Shown here piece after piece: positions 31,299-42,000 of a stretch of DNA of 64,000 bases. The notes beneath the pieces are model-generated. The model worked only from the letters and a program-made list of their open reading frames with translations, did not search any database and was not told the origin of the DNA. The DNA lies in NCBI GenBank assembly GCA_028714875.1, contig JAQTLN010000003.1:1-64000 (forward strand), read 5' to 3'. Source of the stretch: Gallionellaceae bacterium. GTDB lineage: Bacteria; Pseudomonadota; Gammaproteobacteria; Burkholderiales; Thiobacillaceae. The number at the start of each line of letters is the position of its first letter. Position 1 is the stretch's first letter. The translations under genes were made by a program, and so were the position numbers.

Positions 31299-33329
31299 TT
31301 ACTCGTCGTGCTCTTCCACCCCGAACAACTGTTTCTTCATTGCGTGCAGTTTGTCGCGCAGTTCCGCCGCTTTTTCGAATTCCAGGTTCTTCGCGGCGCT
31401 GAGCATGTCTTTTTCCAGGCGTTTGATTTCGCGCGCCAGGTCTTTCTCGCTCATGACTTCGTATTTGGCGCGGCCCTGCGCGGCTTTCAGTTCCTGGTTG
31501 GCGGCGTCGGGGTTGTAGATGCCATCGATGATGTCCTTGATGCGTTTGACCACGCCTTTGGGGGTGATGCCGTGGGCGAGGTTGAAGGCGATCTGTTTGG
31601 CGCGGCGGCGGTCGGTTTCGTCGATGGCGCGGCGCATGGAGTTGGTGATGCGGTCGGCGTAGAGAATCGCGGTGCCGTTGAGGTGGCGGGCGGCGCGGCC
31701 GATGGTCTGGATCAAGGAACGTTCGGAACGCAGGAAGCCTTCCTTGTCGGCGTCGAGGATGGCGACCAGGGAGACTTCGGGAATATCCAGCCCTTCGCGC
31801 AGCAGGTTGATGCCGATCAGCACGTCGAACACGCCCAGGCGCAGGTCGCGGATGATTTCCACCCGCTCGACGGTGTCGATGTCCGAGTGCAGGTAGCGCA
31901 CGCGGATGCCGTGCTCGGAGAGATATTCGGTGAGTTGTTCCGACATGCGCTTGGTCAGCGTCGTGGCCATCACCCGCTCGCCGCGCGCGGTGCGTTCGGT
32001 GATGGCGGACATGAGGTCGTCCACCTGGGTGCCGACCGGGCGGATTTCGATGATCGGGTCGATCAGGCCGGTGGGGCGCACCACCTGTTCCACCACCTGC
32101 TGTTGGTGTTCCTGTTCGTAGGTGCTGGGGGTGGCGGAGACGAACACGGTCTGGCGCATGATGGTTTCGAACTCGTCGAACCGTAGCGGCCGGTTGTCCA
32201 GCGCCGAGGGCAGGCGGAAGCCGTAATCGACCAGGTTTTCCTTGCGCGCGCGGTCGCCCTTGAACATGCCGCCCACCTGCGGCACGGTGACGTGTGATTC
32301 ATCAATGAACATCACCGCGTTGGGCGGCAGGTAGTCGATCAGGGTCGGCGGCGGGTCGCCGGGGTTGCGCCCGGAGAGATGCCGTGAATAGTTCTCGATG
32401 CCCTTGCAGAAGCCGAGTTCGGCGAGGAGTTCCAGGTCGAAGCGGGTGCGTTGTTCGATGCGCTGCGCTTCCACCAGCTTGTTGTTCTTGTGGAAGAACT
32501 CCAGGCGTTCGGCCAGTTCCAGCTTGATCTTGTCCACCGCCTTCAGCACCACGTCGCGCGGGGTGACGTAGTGGCTGGAGGGGTAGACGGTGAAGCGCGC
32601 CGCCTTGTGCAGCACCTGGCCGGTGAGCGGGTCGAACAGGCTGATGCTTTCCACCTCGTCGTCGAACAGGGAGACGCGCACCGCCGTTTCCGCGTGTTCC
32701 GCCGGGAAGATGTCGATCACGTCGCCCTTCACCCGGAATACACCGCGCTTGAATTCCATTTCATTGCGCGTGTATTGCATCTCGGTGAGCCGGCGCAGGA
32801 TGGCGCGCTGCTCGATGCGCTCGCCCTGTCTGAGATGCAGGATCATGCCGTGGTAATCGACCGGGTCGCCGATGCCGTAGATGGCCGAGACGGTGGCGAC
32901 GATCACGCAGTCTTCCCGCTCCAGCAGCGCCTTGGTGGCCGAGAGCCGCATCTGTTCGATGTGCTCGTTGATGCTGGAATCCTTCTCGATGAACAGGTCG
33001 CGCGAGGGCACATAGGCCTCGGGCTGGTAATAGTCGTAATAGGAGACAAAGTATTCGACGGCGTTGTCCGGGAAGAACTCGCGGAATTCGGAATAAAGCT
33101 GTGCCGCCAGGGTCTTGTTCGGCGCCATCACGAAGGCCGGCCGCCCCAGGCGGGCGATGACGTTGGCCATGGTGTAGGTCTTGCCCGAGCCGGTTACCCC
33201 GAGCAGGGTCTGGAAACGCAGGCCCGCGTCTATCCCGCTGATCAGTTGCTCGATCGCAACAGGTTGATCGCCGGCCGGTGGGAACGGTTGATGCAGTGCA
33301 AAAGGGCTATTGGGATAAGTAATCGCCAA
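31299..33329 (-). CDS. uvrB: UvrB, excinuclease ABC subunit B
   Basis: The damage-verifying helicase-like subunit of nucleotide excision repair. The 676-residue protein has Walker A GVTGSGKT at 44-51, the beta-hairpin region with the [12 protein letters not shown] signature, [11 protein letters not shown], helicase motifs V-VI ([38 protein letters not shown]) and the C-terminal UVR motif (about 635-670) that binds UvrC. It diverges from the aminotransferase gene across 83 bp. Confidence 0.98.
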   Translation of the reverse strand: MAITYPNSPFALHQPFPPAGDQPVAIEQLISGIDAGLRFQTLLGVTGSGKTYTMANVIARLGRPAFVMAPNKTLAAQLYSEFREFFPDNAVEYFVSYYDYYQPEAYVPSRDLFIEKDSSINEHIEQMRLSATKALLEREDCVIVATVSAIYGIGDPVDYHGMILHLRQGERIEQRAILRRLTEMQYTRNEMEFKRGVFRVKGDVIDIFPAEHAETAVRVSLFDDEVESISLFDPLTGQVLHKAARFTVYPSSHYVTPRDVVLKAVDKIKLELAERLEFFHKNNKLVEAQRIEQRTRFDLELLAELGFCKGIENYSRHLSGRNPGDPPPTLIDYLPPNAVMFIDESHVTVPQVGGMFKGDRARKENLVDYGFRLPSALDNRPLRFDEFETIMRQTVFVSATPSTYEQEHQQQVVEQVVRPTGLIDPIIEIRPVGTQVDDLMSAITERTARGERVMATTLTKRMSEQLTEYLSEHGIRVRYLHSDIDTVERVEIIRDLRLGVFDVLIGINLLREGLDIPEVSLVAILDADKEGFLRSERSLIQTIGRAARHLNGTAILYADRITNSMRRAIDETDRRRAKQIAFNLAHGITPKGVVKRIKDIIDGIYNPDAANQELKAAQGRAKYEVMSEKDLAREIKRLEKDMLSAAKNLEFEKAAELRDKLHAMKKQLFGVEEHDE

Positions 33330-33412
33330 GTTAGAATCCGCGCGCTTAAAAATCCAGCAATCCTAGCATTCCAGTGCAACCCGCCGCGTTGCAATCCAGT
33401 AGGGGCTCAATC

Positions 33413-34603
33413 GTGGAACTCTCCAAGCGCGTCCAGAACATCAAACCGTCGCCTACCCTGGCGGTCTCCGCGCGTGCCGCGAAACTCAAGGCCGAAGGCC
33501 ACGACATCATCGGCCTCGGCGTCGGCGAACCCGATTTCGACACCCCGCAACACATCAAGGACGCGGCCATCGCCGCCATCCACGCCGGCTTCACCAAATA
33601 CACCGCCGTCGGCGGTACGCCCAGCCTGAAGAAAGCCGTCATCGTCAAGTTCAAGCGGGAAAATGGCCTCGACTATCAGGCCAACCAGATTCTGGTGTCC
33701 TGCGGCGGCAAACAGAGCTTCTACAACTTGGCGCAGGCCTTCATCAATCCGGGCGACGAAGTCATCATCCCGGCGCCTTACTGGGTGTCCTACCCGGACA
33801 TGGTGATACTGGCCGACGGCGTGCCGGTCATCGTCGACGCCGGCATCGAACAGGGTTTCAAGATCACCCCCGCGCAACTGGAAGCGGCGATCACCGCGAA
33901 GACCAAGATGCTGGTCATCAACAGCCCCTCCAACCCCAGCGGCGCCGTTTACAGCAAAGACGAACTCGCCGGCCTGGGTGAAGTGCTGCGTCGCCACCCG
34001 CAAGTGCTGATCGCCAGCGACGACATGTACGAGCACATCCTCATGGTGGATGGCGAGTTCAGCAACATCGTCAACGCCTGCCCGGACCTGGCTGACCGCA
34101 CCATGGTGCTCAACGGCGTCTCCAAGGCCTACGCCATGACCGGCTGGCGCATCGGCTATGCCGCCGGCCCCGCCAAGATCATCGCGGCGATGGAAAATAT
34201 CCAGTCGCAAAGCACCTCCAATCCCACTTCCATATCGCAAGTGGCGGCGGAAATGGCGCTCAACGGCGACCAGGCCTGCATCGCTCCCATGCTCGCCGCC
34301 TTCCGCGAGCGCCACCGCTATGTGGTCGACGCCCTCAACGCGATTCCTGGTGTGAGCTGTGTCGACAGCGGCGGCGCCTTCTACGCCTTCCCGGATGCCG
34401 GCGCGGCCATCGCCAAGCTGCATGCCGAAGGCAAGCTCAAGGAAGCCACCGACATGGCTCTGTCCGAGCGCCTGCTGGAATTCGGCGTAGCACTGGTGCC
34501 CGGCTCAGCCTTCGGCAGCGTAGGCTGCATCCGCATCTCCTTCGCCACCTCGATGGACAACCTGAAAAAAGCCCTCTCACGCATCGCCCAGGCCCTCGCC
34601 TGA
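33413..34603 (+). CDS. class I PLP aminotransferase, AspB-type aspartate aminotransferase
   Basis: Transfers amino groups between aspartate or similar substrates and 2-oxoglutarate. I chose the GTG at 33413 (VELSKRVQNI), with an AGGGG box 7 nt upstream, giving 396 residues. The PLP lysine is K238 in SKAYAMTGWRIGY; INSPSNPSG and SDDMYEH are also class I signatures. The VGGTPSLKKA and FKRENGLDY region matches the AspB subgroup (Thermus/Rhizobium type), some members of which also accept prephenate. The exact substrate cannot be fixed. A tRNA gene follows 78 bp later. Confidence 0.92.
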   Translation: MELSKRVQNIKPSPTLAVSARAAKLKAEGHDIIGLGVGEPDFDTPQHIKDAAIAAIHAGFTKYTAVGGTPSLKKAVIVKFKRENGLDYQANQILVSCGGKQSFYNLAQAFINPGDEVIIPAPYWVSYPDMVILADGVPVIVDAGIEQGFKITPAQLEAAITAKTKMLVINSPSNPSGAVYSKDELAGLGEVLRRHPQVLIASDDMYEHILMVDGEFSNIVNACPDLADRTMVLNGVSKAYAMTGWRIGYAAGPAKIIAAMENIQSQSTSNPTSISQVAAEMALNGDQACIAPMLAAFRERHRYVVDALNAIPGVSCVDSGGAFYAFPDAGAAIAKLHAEGKLKEATDMALSERLLEFGVALVPGSAFGSVGCIRISFATSMDNLKKALSRIAQALA

Positions 34604-34681
34604 AGCACAAATAAACAGGCAAAAACCCGCTCCAGATATTGACCGGAAGTCGCGCCATCCTTATTATCGCGGCCTCCCAAT

Positions 34682-34757
34682 TCCTCGATAGCTCAGTTGG
34701 TAGAGCAACGGACTGTTAATCCGTGTGTCCCTGGTTCGAGCCCAGGTCGGGGAGCCA
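34682..34757 (+). tRNA. tRNA-Asn (GTT)
   Basis: A 76-nt cloverleaf. The acceptor stem tcctcga pairs with tcgggga (one G-T pair), the D arm has agctcagttggtagagc, the anticodon loop ctgttaa places GTT at 34715-34717, and the T arm carries ggttcgag. The CCA end is encoded. Confidence 0.97.
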
Positions 34758-34771
34758 GAATAAACAAGCAC

Positions 34772-34797
34772 AAAGGCCACTTTTCGAAGTGGCCTTT
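34772..34797 (+). terminator. terminator after tRNA-Asn
   Basis: An 11-bp stem (aaaggccactt / aagtggccttt) with a ttcg loop, followed by tgcttttt. It lies 14 bp past the tRNA. Confidence 0.9.
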
Positions 34798-34873
34798 TGC
34801 TTTTTCGGGGGCCGTATCGCCCACACCTGGGCGCGGCGCCGAGCACTCAGTCGGTATTTCCAGGAAGTCTCCC

Positions 34874-35212
34874 ATGAGCACGCTGCCCAACTGCCCAAAA
34901 TGCAATTCGGAATTCACCTACGAAGACGGTGTCATGTTCGTCTGCCCGGAATGCGCGCACGAGTGGTCGCGGGAAGCAGCCGAAAGCGGCGATGATCAGC
35001 GCGTGGTGCGAGATGCCAACGGCAATGTGTTGGTGGATGGCGATAGCGTGAGCGTGATCAAAGACCTGAAAGTCAAAGGCAGTTCGTTGGTGGTCAAAGT
35101 CGGCACCAAGGTGAAAAACATCCGCCTGGTCGAGGGCGATCACGATATCGATTGCAAGATCGATGGCATCGGCGCCATGCAGCTGAAATCCGCGTTTGTG
35201 AAGAAACTGTAA
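34874..35212 (+). CDS. PhnA/YjdM-family zinc-ribbon protein
   Basis: A 112-residue protein with an N-terminal zinc ribbon (C7-x2-C10 and C24-x2-C27) and the highly conserved PhnA domain: [55 protein letters not shown] and a lysine-rich end. Despite the name, the family member in E. coli is not needed for phosphonate use and the role is unclear. The ATG at 34874 has an AGGAAG box. The frame is open back through the tRNA, which is not coding. Confidence 0.93.
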   Translation: MSTLPNCPKCNSEFTYEDGVMFVCPECAHEWSREAAESGDDQRVVRDANGNVLVDGDSVSVIKDLKVKGSSLVVKVGTKVKNIRLVEGDHDIDCKIDGIGAMQLKSAFVKKL

Positions 35213-35262
35213 ATGCCCGGTGTCATGGCCAGCGGCGCTATCGTCTGACGTGATTTGGAACA

Positions 35263-35517
35263 ATGAACGAGACACAGCCGAAAAATCCTCTCCACGGCGT
35301 CACGCTGGAAAAATTGTTGAATGAACTAGTGGCCTTCCATGGTTGGGATGCGCTGGGTCGGAAAGTCGATATTCGCTGTTTCAATCATGACCCCAGCATT
35401 GCTTCCAGCCTCAAGTTTCTCCGTCGCACCCCGTGGGCGCGGGAGCGCGTGGAGGCGCTGTATATCGACTTGCTGCGACGTGGCGCAAAACAGCGGCGCA
35501 ATGCCGCTGAACCCTGA
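35263..35517 (+). CDS. VF530-family (DUF2132) small DNA-binding-like protein
   Basis: The 84-residue protein carries the complete conserved core of the family: [20 protein letters not shown], then [20 protein letters not shown] and [15 protein letters not shown] structural representative (Vibrio fischeri VF530) is a helical protein proposed to bind DNA; no clear biological role is known. The C-terminus is basic. It stands 50 bp after the PhnA-like gene and could be cotranscribed with it. Confidence 0.88.
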   Translation: MNETQPKNPLHGVTLEKLLNELVAFHGWDALGRKVDIRCFNHDPSIASSLKFLRRTPWARERVEALYIDLLRRGAKQRRNAAEP

Positions 35518-35691
35518 GCGCGTGATACGGCGGTGGGAGCCCTGCCGCGTGGAATTACTTCTCGGTCACCGCGAAGTTTGCAACCTGAGCACATTTGAAT
35601 CGGTCGTGGCCAAGCCGCTCAAGGCTTGTTTTGCCATTGCCGTGGGAAAATCCGGCATCGATAAATTCCCCCTTTGCAGCCGGAGCAAGTC

Positions 35692-36153
35692 ATGAATCAA
35701 GCAAGACGAAATATCCTGCGCGGAACGGTTTCGACCGCCGTGCTTTCAGTGGCGGTTGCCGCCGGACTGTTGCATCCCCGCGTGGTGCTTGCCGCCGGCA
35801 GAAATGCCGCCCTGACGGATGCCTTGCGGGCGCTACAGGGCGTTAACCCGGTCCTGAGCGACGCGATCCGGATTCGGGCGCCGGACATCGCGGAAGATGG
35901 CGCGAGCGTGTTCATCGATTTTTTCTGCGCGTTGCCCGAGGTCGATGCCCTGATGGTATTTGTCGATAGAAATCCGCAACCCCTGGTCGCGGCATTCCAT
36001 ATCGCGCCGGAAGTGGTGCCGGCGCTGCAGATGCGCATCAAGGTTTCCCAAACGGCCCAGGTGTGGGTGGTGGCGCGTAGCGCGGGGCAGTTCTACAAAG
36101 CGGCCAAGACCGTGAAGGTGACAGCTGGCGGTTGCGGCGCCGGGGTGAACTAA
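35692..36153 (+). CDS. soxY: orphan SoxY-like sulfur carrier
   Basis: SoxY holds sulfur intermediates on a C-terminal cysteine during thiosulfate oxidation, normally as a SoxYZ heterodimer. This 153-residue product has a Tat signal (ARRNILRG, then hydrophobic to about residue 33), a DALRALQG...IRIRAPDIAEDGASVFIDF core typical of SoxY, and a C-terminal GGCG with cysteine at 148. The tail is GGCGAGVN and not the canonical GGCGG end, so the cysteine sits five residues from the terminus. No soxZ follows; a 159-bp gap leads to an unrelated GH57 gene. It lies 32 kb from soxXAB and could be a divergent carrier. Confidence 0.8.
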   Translation: MNQARRNILRGTVSTAVLSVAVAAGLLHPRVVLAAGRNAALTDALRALQGVNPVLSDAIRIRAPDIAEDGASVFIDFFCALPEVDALMVFVDRNPQPLVAAFHIAPEVVPALQMRIKVSQTAQVWVVARSAGQFYKAAKTVKVTAGGCGAGVN

Positions 36154-36312
36154 GCCGGAATGGTTTTGTGGCCGCTGGTAATCGGCCGCGCTTTGCGCAC
36201 CCGGCGGGGGCGGGCTGATATGCTTCGGCCCCTCTCATGGTTGCCGGTTGGACCCGACGCGGTGCCGTAAGCCGTCAACATGCCACCCTAATTCGAAACA
36301 CCAGGATTTTTC

Positions 36313-38325
36313 ATGCCTCAAACCGTCAGTCTTCTTTTCGGCGTTCACGCTCATCAGCCCGTCGGCAATTTCCCGGAAGTCATGGAGGATGCCCACCAGC
36401 GTTGCTACAAGCCCTTCCTGGAAACCGTCTACCGCTACCCCGATTTCAAGTTTGCGCTGCATTCCTCCGGCTGGTTGTTGGAGTGGCTGTTCACCCATTA
36501 CCCCGACGATATGGCTTTGCTGCGCGAGATGGCCACGCGCGGCCAGGTGGAGTTCTTCGGCGCCGGTGACATGGAGCCGGTGCTGGCGGTGATTCCTTAC
36601 CGCGATCGCATGAGCCAGTTGGCCGCCATGTCCGACCGCATCGAACAGTATTTCGGCCAGCGCCCGGATGGCGCCTGGCTGACCGAGCGGGTCTGGGAAG
36701 CCACCGTGGTGCCGGCCCTGGCCGATTCCGGCATCCGTTACGTGATGGTGGACGACTACCATTTCCTCTGTGCCGGCGCCGAGCGGGAGCAACTGAACGG
36801 CTATCACACCACCGAGGAAGACGGCCGCCGCATCGACGTCTACCCGATTTCCGAAGCGCTGCGTTACCGCCTGCCGTTCTCGCCCGCCAACGAAGCGGTT
36901 TCCTATATCGAGTCGCTGGCGGACGAGACAGGCGACGCTGCCGCCATCTACTTCGACGACATCGAGAAATTCGGCATCTGGCCGGAAACCTACGATTGGG
37001 TCTACGGGCGCGGCTGGCTCAAGGATTTCATCGAAGGCGTGCTGGCCTCGCAGACCATACGCAGCGCCCATATCCGCGACCATCATCGGGAAACGCGCAC
37101 CCGTGGCGTGGTCTACCTGCCCACCGTTTCTTATAGCGAAATGGGCGAATGGACCCTGCCGGCGGCCGCCGCCCGGCGCTACTCGGAATTGGTGCACGCG
37201 GCGCAGCACGAAGGCGTGCTGGATCGCGACCGCCCCTTCATTCGTGGCGGCATCTGGAAGAATTTCCTCACCCGTTACCCGGAAGCCAACTGGGCGCACA
37301 AGCGCATGCTGGGGCTGTCCGAACGTCTCGCTTCCCTGCCCGAGGGCCAGGTGCGCCAGGATCTGGTCGAACTCCTGCACGAGTCGCAGGCCAACGACGC
37401 CTATTGGCATGGCCTGTTCGGCGGCATCTATCTGCCGCATCTGCGCCGCGCCGTCTGGCACGCCATGATTCAACTGGAACGCCGCCTCGACGGCCTGCAA
37501 GCGCGGCCGCCACTCTCCACTGGCGACCTCGACCTGGACGGGCGCGAGGAAGTGTTCCTGACCAGCCTCGCCATGCAGGCCGTGATGCGCCCGGACAAGG
37601 ACGCCGCCCTGATCGAACTGTCCAGCTACCCGCTGGCCCAGAACTTCGCCGATACCCTGCGCCGCTACGAAGAGCATTACCACGAGAAGGCCAAGGCGGG
37701 CGCCGCCGCGCTCAAGGCGCACGAAGGCGAGGGCATCGCCTCGGCGCATGACGTGGTGCGTTTCAAACACGAGATCAAGCCGGAAGACCTCACGCCCGAC
37801 ACCCGCTCGCGCGGCCTGTTCGCGGAAAGCTGGACCGACTTCGAGCAAAAGCTGCCGGTGGAATACGCCACCACCTTCGTCCAGGGCGGCGCCGTGCTGT
37901 GCATGGGCGAGGCGGGAAAAACCCGGGTCGCCAAGGTCTACAGCGTGCGCGACAACTTGCTGTCGGTCGCGCTCAAGACCGTGGGCAATGGTCGCCTGTC
38001 CACCCGTCTCAATATCGCCATGCCCTGCTGCGACGGCCTGGCCGGCCGCTATGTGGTCAACGGAGACGTGCCCGGCGGCTTCGGCCAGCGCTTCACCTGG
38101 GACGCGCTGACCGACCTGGGTATGGAGGATCATTACCTCGGCGGCGCCATCCGCCTGCGCTCGTCCGTTCCGACCCGCGTCAAGGCGCAACCGCACTACA
38201 CCGTTTCACAATCCGAAGCCGGCTTCGAAAAGATCATGCAGGCCATCGAACTCACCCTCATCTGGGAAGTGGATGGCCCCTTCGAAGTCAATCTGCAACT
38301 GGAAGTGACGGCGCTGGCACGTTGA
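36313..38325 (+). CDS. glycoside hydrolase family 57, 4-alpha-glucanotransferase/amylase type
   Basis: GH57 enzymes act on alpha-1,4-glucans such as glycogen or maltodextrin. The 670-residue, signal-less protein has the family's conserved regions: GVHAHQPVGNF (4-20), the catalytic glutamate E125 in WLTERV, and the acid/base aspartate at 215-216 in DDIEKFG. The C-terminal half holds the DUF1925/DUF1926 beta domains seen in the Thermococcus litoralis glucanotransferase group, which this length matches. It is probably cytoplasmic and involved in storage glucan turnover; galU elsewhere in the window supplies UDP-glucose. There is no further glycogen gene beside it. Confidence 0.9.
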   Translation: MPQTVSLLFGVHAHQPVGNFPEVMEDAHQRCYKPFLETVYRYPDFKFALHSSGWLLEWLFTHYPDDMALLREMATRGQVEFFGAGDMEPVLAVIPYRDRMSQLAAMSDRIEQYFGQRPDGAWLTERVWEATVVPALADSGIRYVMVDDYHFLCAGAEREQLNGYHTTEEDGRRIDVYPISEALRYRLPFSPANEAVSYIESLADETGDAAAIYFDDIEKFGIWPETYDWVYGRGWLKDFIEGVLASQTIRSAHIRDHHRETRTRGVVYLPTVSYSEMGEWTLPAAAARRYSELVHAAQHEGVLDRDRPFIRGGIWKNFLTRYPEANWAHKRMLGLSERLASLPEGQVRQDLVELLHESQANDAYWHGLFGGIYLPHLRRAVWHAMIQLERRLDGLQARPPLSTGDLDLDGREEVFLTSLAMQAVMRPDKDAALIELSSYPLAQNFADTLRRYEEHYHEKAKAGAAALKAHEGEGIASAHDVVRFKHEIKPEDLTPDTRSRGLFAESWTDFEQKLPVEYATTFVQGGAVLCMGEAGKTRVAKVYSVRDNLLSVALKTVGNGRLSTRLNIAMPCCDGLAGRYVVNGDVPGGFGQRFTWDALTDLGMEDHYLGGAIRLRSSVPTRVKAQPHYTVSQSEAGFEKIMQAIELTLIWEVDGPFEVNLQLEVTALAR

Positions 38326-38338
38326 CCTTTCACGGGAC

Positions 38339-38373
38339 GTAGGATGTGGTGAGCGATAGCGAACCGCATCAAG
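38339..38373. repeat. fragment of the 'gtaggatgtggtgagcg' repeat
   Basis: Carries gtaggatgtggtgagcg, a short variable linker and cgaaccgcatcaag, the half-palindrome found within the MITE-like element at 2172-2342 and in its copy at 28361. It lies directly after the GH57 stop. No terminal repeats are attached. Confidence 0.6.
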
Positions 38374-38428
38374 CGTGGGTGATGCCACGAATGGCTCGCC
38401 ACCCCATCAATTCTGGAGAATTTGAACA

Positions 38429-38920
38429 ATGAGCAACGACAGTATCGGCCACGGCAAAGTGGTGTACATCACCTACTCGGTCCTGGGCGAAGAGGGCCAG
38501 GTCATGGGCCAGCAGGACATGCCCACCGGCTATGTGCACGGCGCCGGAAGCGGCCTGTTCGAAGCCGTGGAACGCGCCCTGGAAGGCCGCGAGGTCGGCG
38601 ATCAGGTGAGCGCGGAAGTGACGCCCGAGGAAGGTTTCGGGCCGAGCGACCCGGATCTGGTCATCGTCGATGAGATCGACAACATCCCGCCCACCATCCG
38701 TTATGTCGGCGCCGAAGCCGAATTGCAGAACGATGCCGGCGACTCACTCACCTTCCGCGTGGTCAACATCGCCGACGGCAAAATTACCCTGGACGGCAAC
38801 CACCCCCTGGCCGGCCGCACCGCTACCGTGGTCGCCACGGTCGTTTCCGTGCGTAACGCCACTCAGGAAGAAATGAGCACCGGCTTCCCCGCCGAACAAG
38901 GCCCGCCAACCCAGCATTGA
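38429..38920 (+). CDS. SlyD-like FKBP-type peptidyl-prolyl isomerase
   Basis: Speeds proline isomerisation and chaperones nascent proteins. The 163-residue product has the SlyD layout: FKBP strands (HGKVVYITYSVLGEEGQV), GYVHGAGSGLFEAVERALEGREVGD, then the inserted IF domain with EEGFGPSDPDLVIVDEIDNIPP, and LDGNHPLAGRTA closing the FKBP domain. The histidine- and cysteine-rich metal-binding tail of E. coli SlyD is missing, so nickel delivery is unlikely. The substrate is unknown. Confidence 0.9.
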   Translation: MSNDSIGHGKVVYITYSVLGEEGQVMGQQDMPTGYVHGAGSGLFEAVERALEGREVGDQVSAEVTPEEGFGPSDPDLVIVDEIDNIPPTIRYVGAEAELQNDAGDSLTFRVVNIADGKITLDGNHPLAGRTATVVATVVSVRNATQEEMSTGFPAEQGPPTQH

Positions 38921-38924
38921 ACAT

Positions 38925-38981
38925 GTAGCGCCGGCATCCTTGCCGGCGTCACTACAACAGCCGGCTGGAAGCCGGCGCTAC
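38925..38981. repeat. palindromic repeat 'gtagcgccggcatccttgcc', copy 1
   Basis: A 57-bp unit: gtagcgccggcatccttgcc..., a short spacer, then ...agccggctggaagccggcgctac. The ends gtagcgccgg and ccggcgctac are complementary. A near-identical unit lies at 53319-53375; partial units are at 54114-54136 and 60735-60760. It is intergenic here, between the slyD-like gene and dnaE. Confidence 0.85.
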
Positions 38982-39068
38982 CTGTGCGCGGGAATCCTCC
39001 CATCACTCCGAGCCAGCGCATGGGGGCGGGTTAAAATCCGGGCCCGCTTTCCGCCCCGCCTCTTTTTC

Positions 39069-42000
39069 ATGACCGATCCCCGCTTCGTCCATCTCCGCCT
39101 GCACAGTGAATACGCCGTGCAGGACAGCATCCTGCGTGTGGACGAGGCGGTGAAGGCGGCGAAGGCCGATGCCATGCCGGCATTGGCGATGACCGATCTG
39201 GCCAACACTTTCGGCCTGGTGAAGTTCTATTCGGCGGCGCGTAAGAAGGGCGTGAAGCCGATTGCCGGTTGCGATCTGTGGGTGGCGCGTCCGGGGGCGG
39301 AGGACAAGCCGACGCGGTTGTTGCTGCTGGTTCAGGACCACGCGGGTTGGCACAACCTGTGCGAACTGCTGTCGCGCGCTTATCGCCAGAACATGCATCG
39401 CGGCCGCGCGCTGGTCAATCCGGCCTGGTTCGATGAATGGTCGGATGGCTTGATCGCGCTTTCCGGCGGCCATCTCGGCGAGGTCGGGCAGGCGCTGGTG
39501 AACGGCGCGCTGGACAACGCGCGTGCCCTGGCGAGCGAGTGGGCGCGGCGCTTCCCGGATCGTTATTACCTGGAACTGCAACGCGACGGCCGTCCGGAGT
39601 GCGATCTGCATATCGCCCGCGCGGTGACTCTGGCGGAAGACCTGGGTTTGCCGGTGGTGGCGACGCATCCGGTGCAATTCCTCAGTCGCGACGACTACAC
39701 CGCGCACGAGGCGCGGGTGTGCATCGCCGAGGGCTACACCCTGGGCGACAAGCGGCGGCCCAAGACATTTACCGAGGACGATTACTTCAAGACCCAGGAC
39801 GAAATGGCGGAACTGTTCGCCGATCTGCCGGAGGCGCTTGAGAACTCGGTGGAAATCGCGCGGCGCTGCAACCTGACACTGGAACTGGGCAAGAGCAAGC
39901 TGCCCGACTTTCCAACGCCGGGTAGCATGCCGCTGGATGATTACCTGCGCCAGTTCTCCCAGGAGGGCCTGGAAAAACGCATGGCCGTGTTGTTTCCGGA
40001 CGCGGCCGAGCGGGCGACGCGGATGCCGGAATACCAGGCGCGCCTGGACCTGGAACTGGACACCATCATCCAGATGGGTTTTCCCGGCTATTTCCTGATC
40101 GTCGCGGACTTCATCAACTGGGGCAAAGCCAACGGCGTGCCGGTGGGACCGGGGCGCGGTTCCGGCGCCGGCTCGCTGGTGGCTTTCTCGATCGGTATCA
40201 CCGACCTCGACCCGCTGCGTTATGCCCTGCTGTTCGAGCGCTTCCTCAACCCGGAGCGGGTGTCCATGCCCGACTTCGACATCGACTTCTGCCAGGACAA
40301 CCGCTGGCGGGTGATCGAATACGTGCGCGGGAAATACGGCGCCGACGCGGTGTCGCAGATCGTCACCTTCGGCACCATGGCGGCGCGCGCGGTGGTGCGC
40401 GACGTCGGCCGCGTGCTCGATCTGTCGTACAACTTCTGCGATCTGTTGTCGAAGATGATCCCCTCGGCGCCGGGCAAGAACGTGACCCTGGCCGAGGCGC
40501 TGGAACAGGTGCCGGAACTCAAGGCGAAATACGATAACGAGGAGGACGTGCGCGAGCTGTTCATCCTGGCGCAGAAGCTGGAAGGCCTCACCCGCAACGT
40601 CGGCATGCACGCGGGTGGCGTCCTGATCGCGCCGGGCAAGCTCACCGACTTCTGCCCGCTGTACAACGCGGAAGGCTCGGAATCGGTGGTGTCGCAGTTC
40701 GACAAGGACGACGTGGAGAAAGTCGGCCTGGTGAAGTTCGACTTTTTGGGCCTGCGCAACCTGACCATCATCGCCCTGGCGGTCAAATACATCCGCCTGC
40801 TCGATCCCGCTTGGGACGTGAATCTGGAAACGCTGCCTTTCACCGATCCGAAAGCCTACGACATCCTTAGACGCGCCAACACCACGGCGATCTTCCAGTT
40901 GGAATCGGACGGCATGAAGAAGCTGCTGGTGAAGCTGGAGCCGGATCGCTTCGAGGACATCATCGCGGTGCTGGCGCTATACCGACCGGGGCCGCTGGGC
41001 TCCGGCATGGTGGACGACTTCGTCCTGCGCAAGAAGGGCAAGCAGAAGATCGACTATTTCCACCCGGACCTGGAAGCCTGCCTGGAGCCGACCTACGGCG
41101 TCATCGTCTACCAGGAACAGGTGATGCAGATTTCCCAGATCATCGGCGGCTACACCCTGGGCGGCGCCGACTTGCTGCGTCGGGCGATGGGCAAGAAGAA
41201 GGCCGAGGAAATGGCCAAGCACCGGGAAATCATGCGCGAGGGCGCGGCCAAGAAGGGCTACGACCCGGCCCTGGCGATGCGCCTGTTCGACCTGATGGAG
41301 AAGTTCGCGGAATACGGCTTCAACAAGTCGCACACGGCGGCCTACGCGGTGGTCACCTACCAGACTGCCTGGCTGAAGGCGCACCACGCCGCCGCCTTCA
41401 TGGCCGCCTCGCTGTCGTCGGACCTGGACAACACCGACACGGTGAAGATTTTTTACGACGACGCGCTGAAGAATCGCCTCGCCATCCTGCCGCCGGACGT
41501 GAACCAGTCTTCCTACCGCTTCGTGCCGGTGGACCGCGATTCCATCCGCTACGGCCTCGGCGCGGTCAAAGGCACCGGCGAGAACGCCATCGACAACATT
41601 ACCGCCGCGCGGGAAAAGGACGGGCCATTCACCAGTCTGTTCGACTTCTGCCGCCGAGTGGACCGCCGTGTCGTCAACCGCCGCGCGGTCGAAGCCCTGG
41701 TGCGCGCCGGCGCCTTCGACGCCCTCCACCCCAACCGCGCCGCCGCCTTGATGAGCGTCGGCCTGGCCCTGGAATGGGCGGAAAACCAGGAGGCCAACGC
41801 GGCGCAGGACAGCCTGTTCGGTGACGTGGTCGCCGCGACCCCGCCGCCGCTGGTCGAGGTGGCGGCATGGCCGCTGAAGGAACGCCTGGCGCTGGAAAAA
41901 ACCGCGCTCGGCTTCTACATCAGCGGCCACCCCTTCGATGCCGATGGCCCTTCGCTGAAGGGCATCGCGACGCGGCCGCTACGCGAGGTCAAGCCGCAGT

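Noticed and set aside
34697-34873. An N-terminal extension of the PhnA-like gene
   Set aside because: The frame is open through tRNA-Asn and its terminator, which cannot be coding. The ATG at 34874 with a good ribosome binding site gives the family start.
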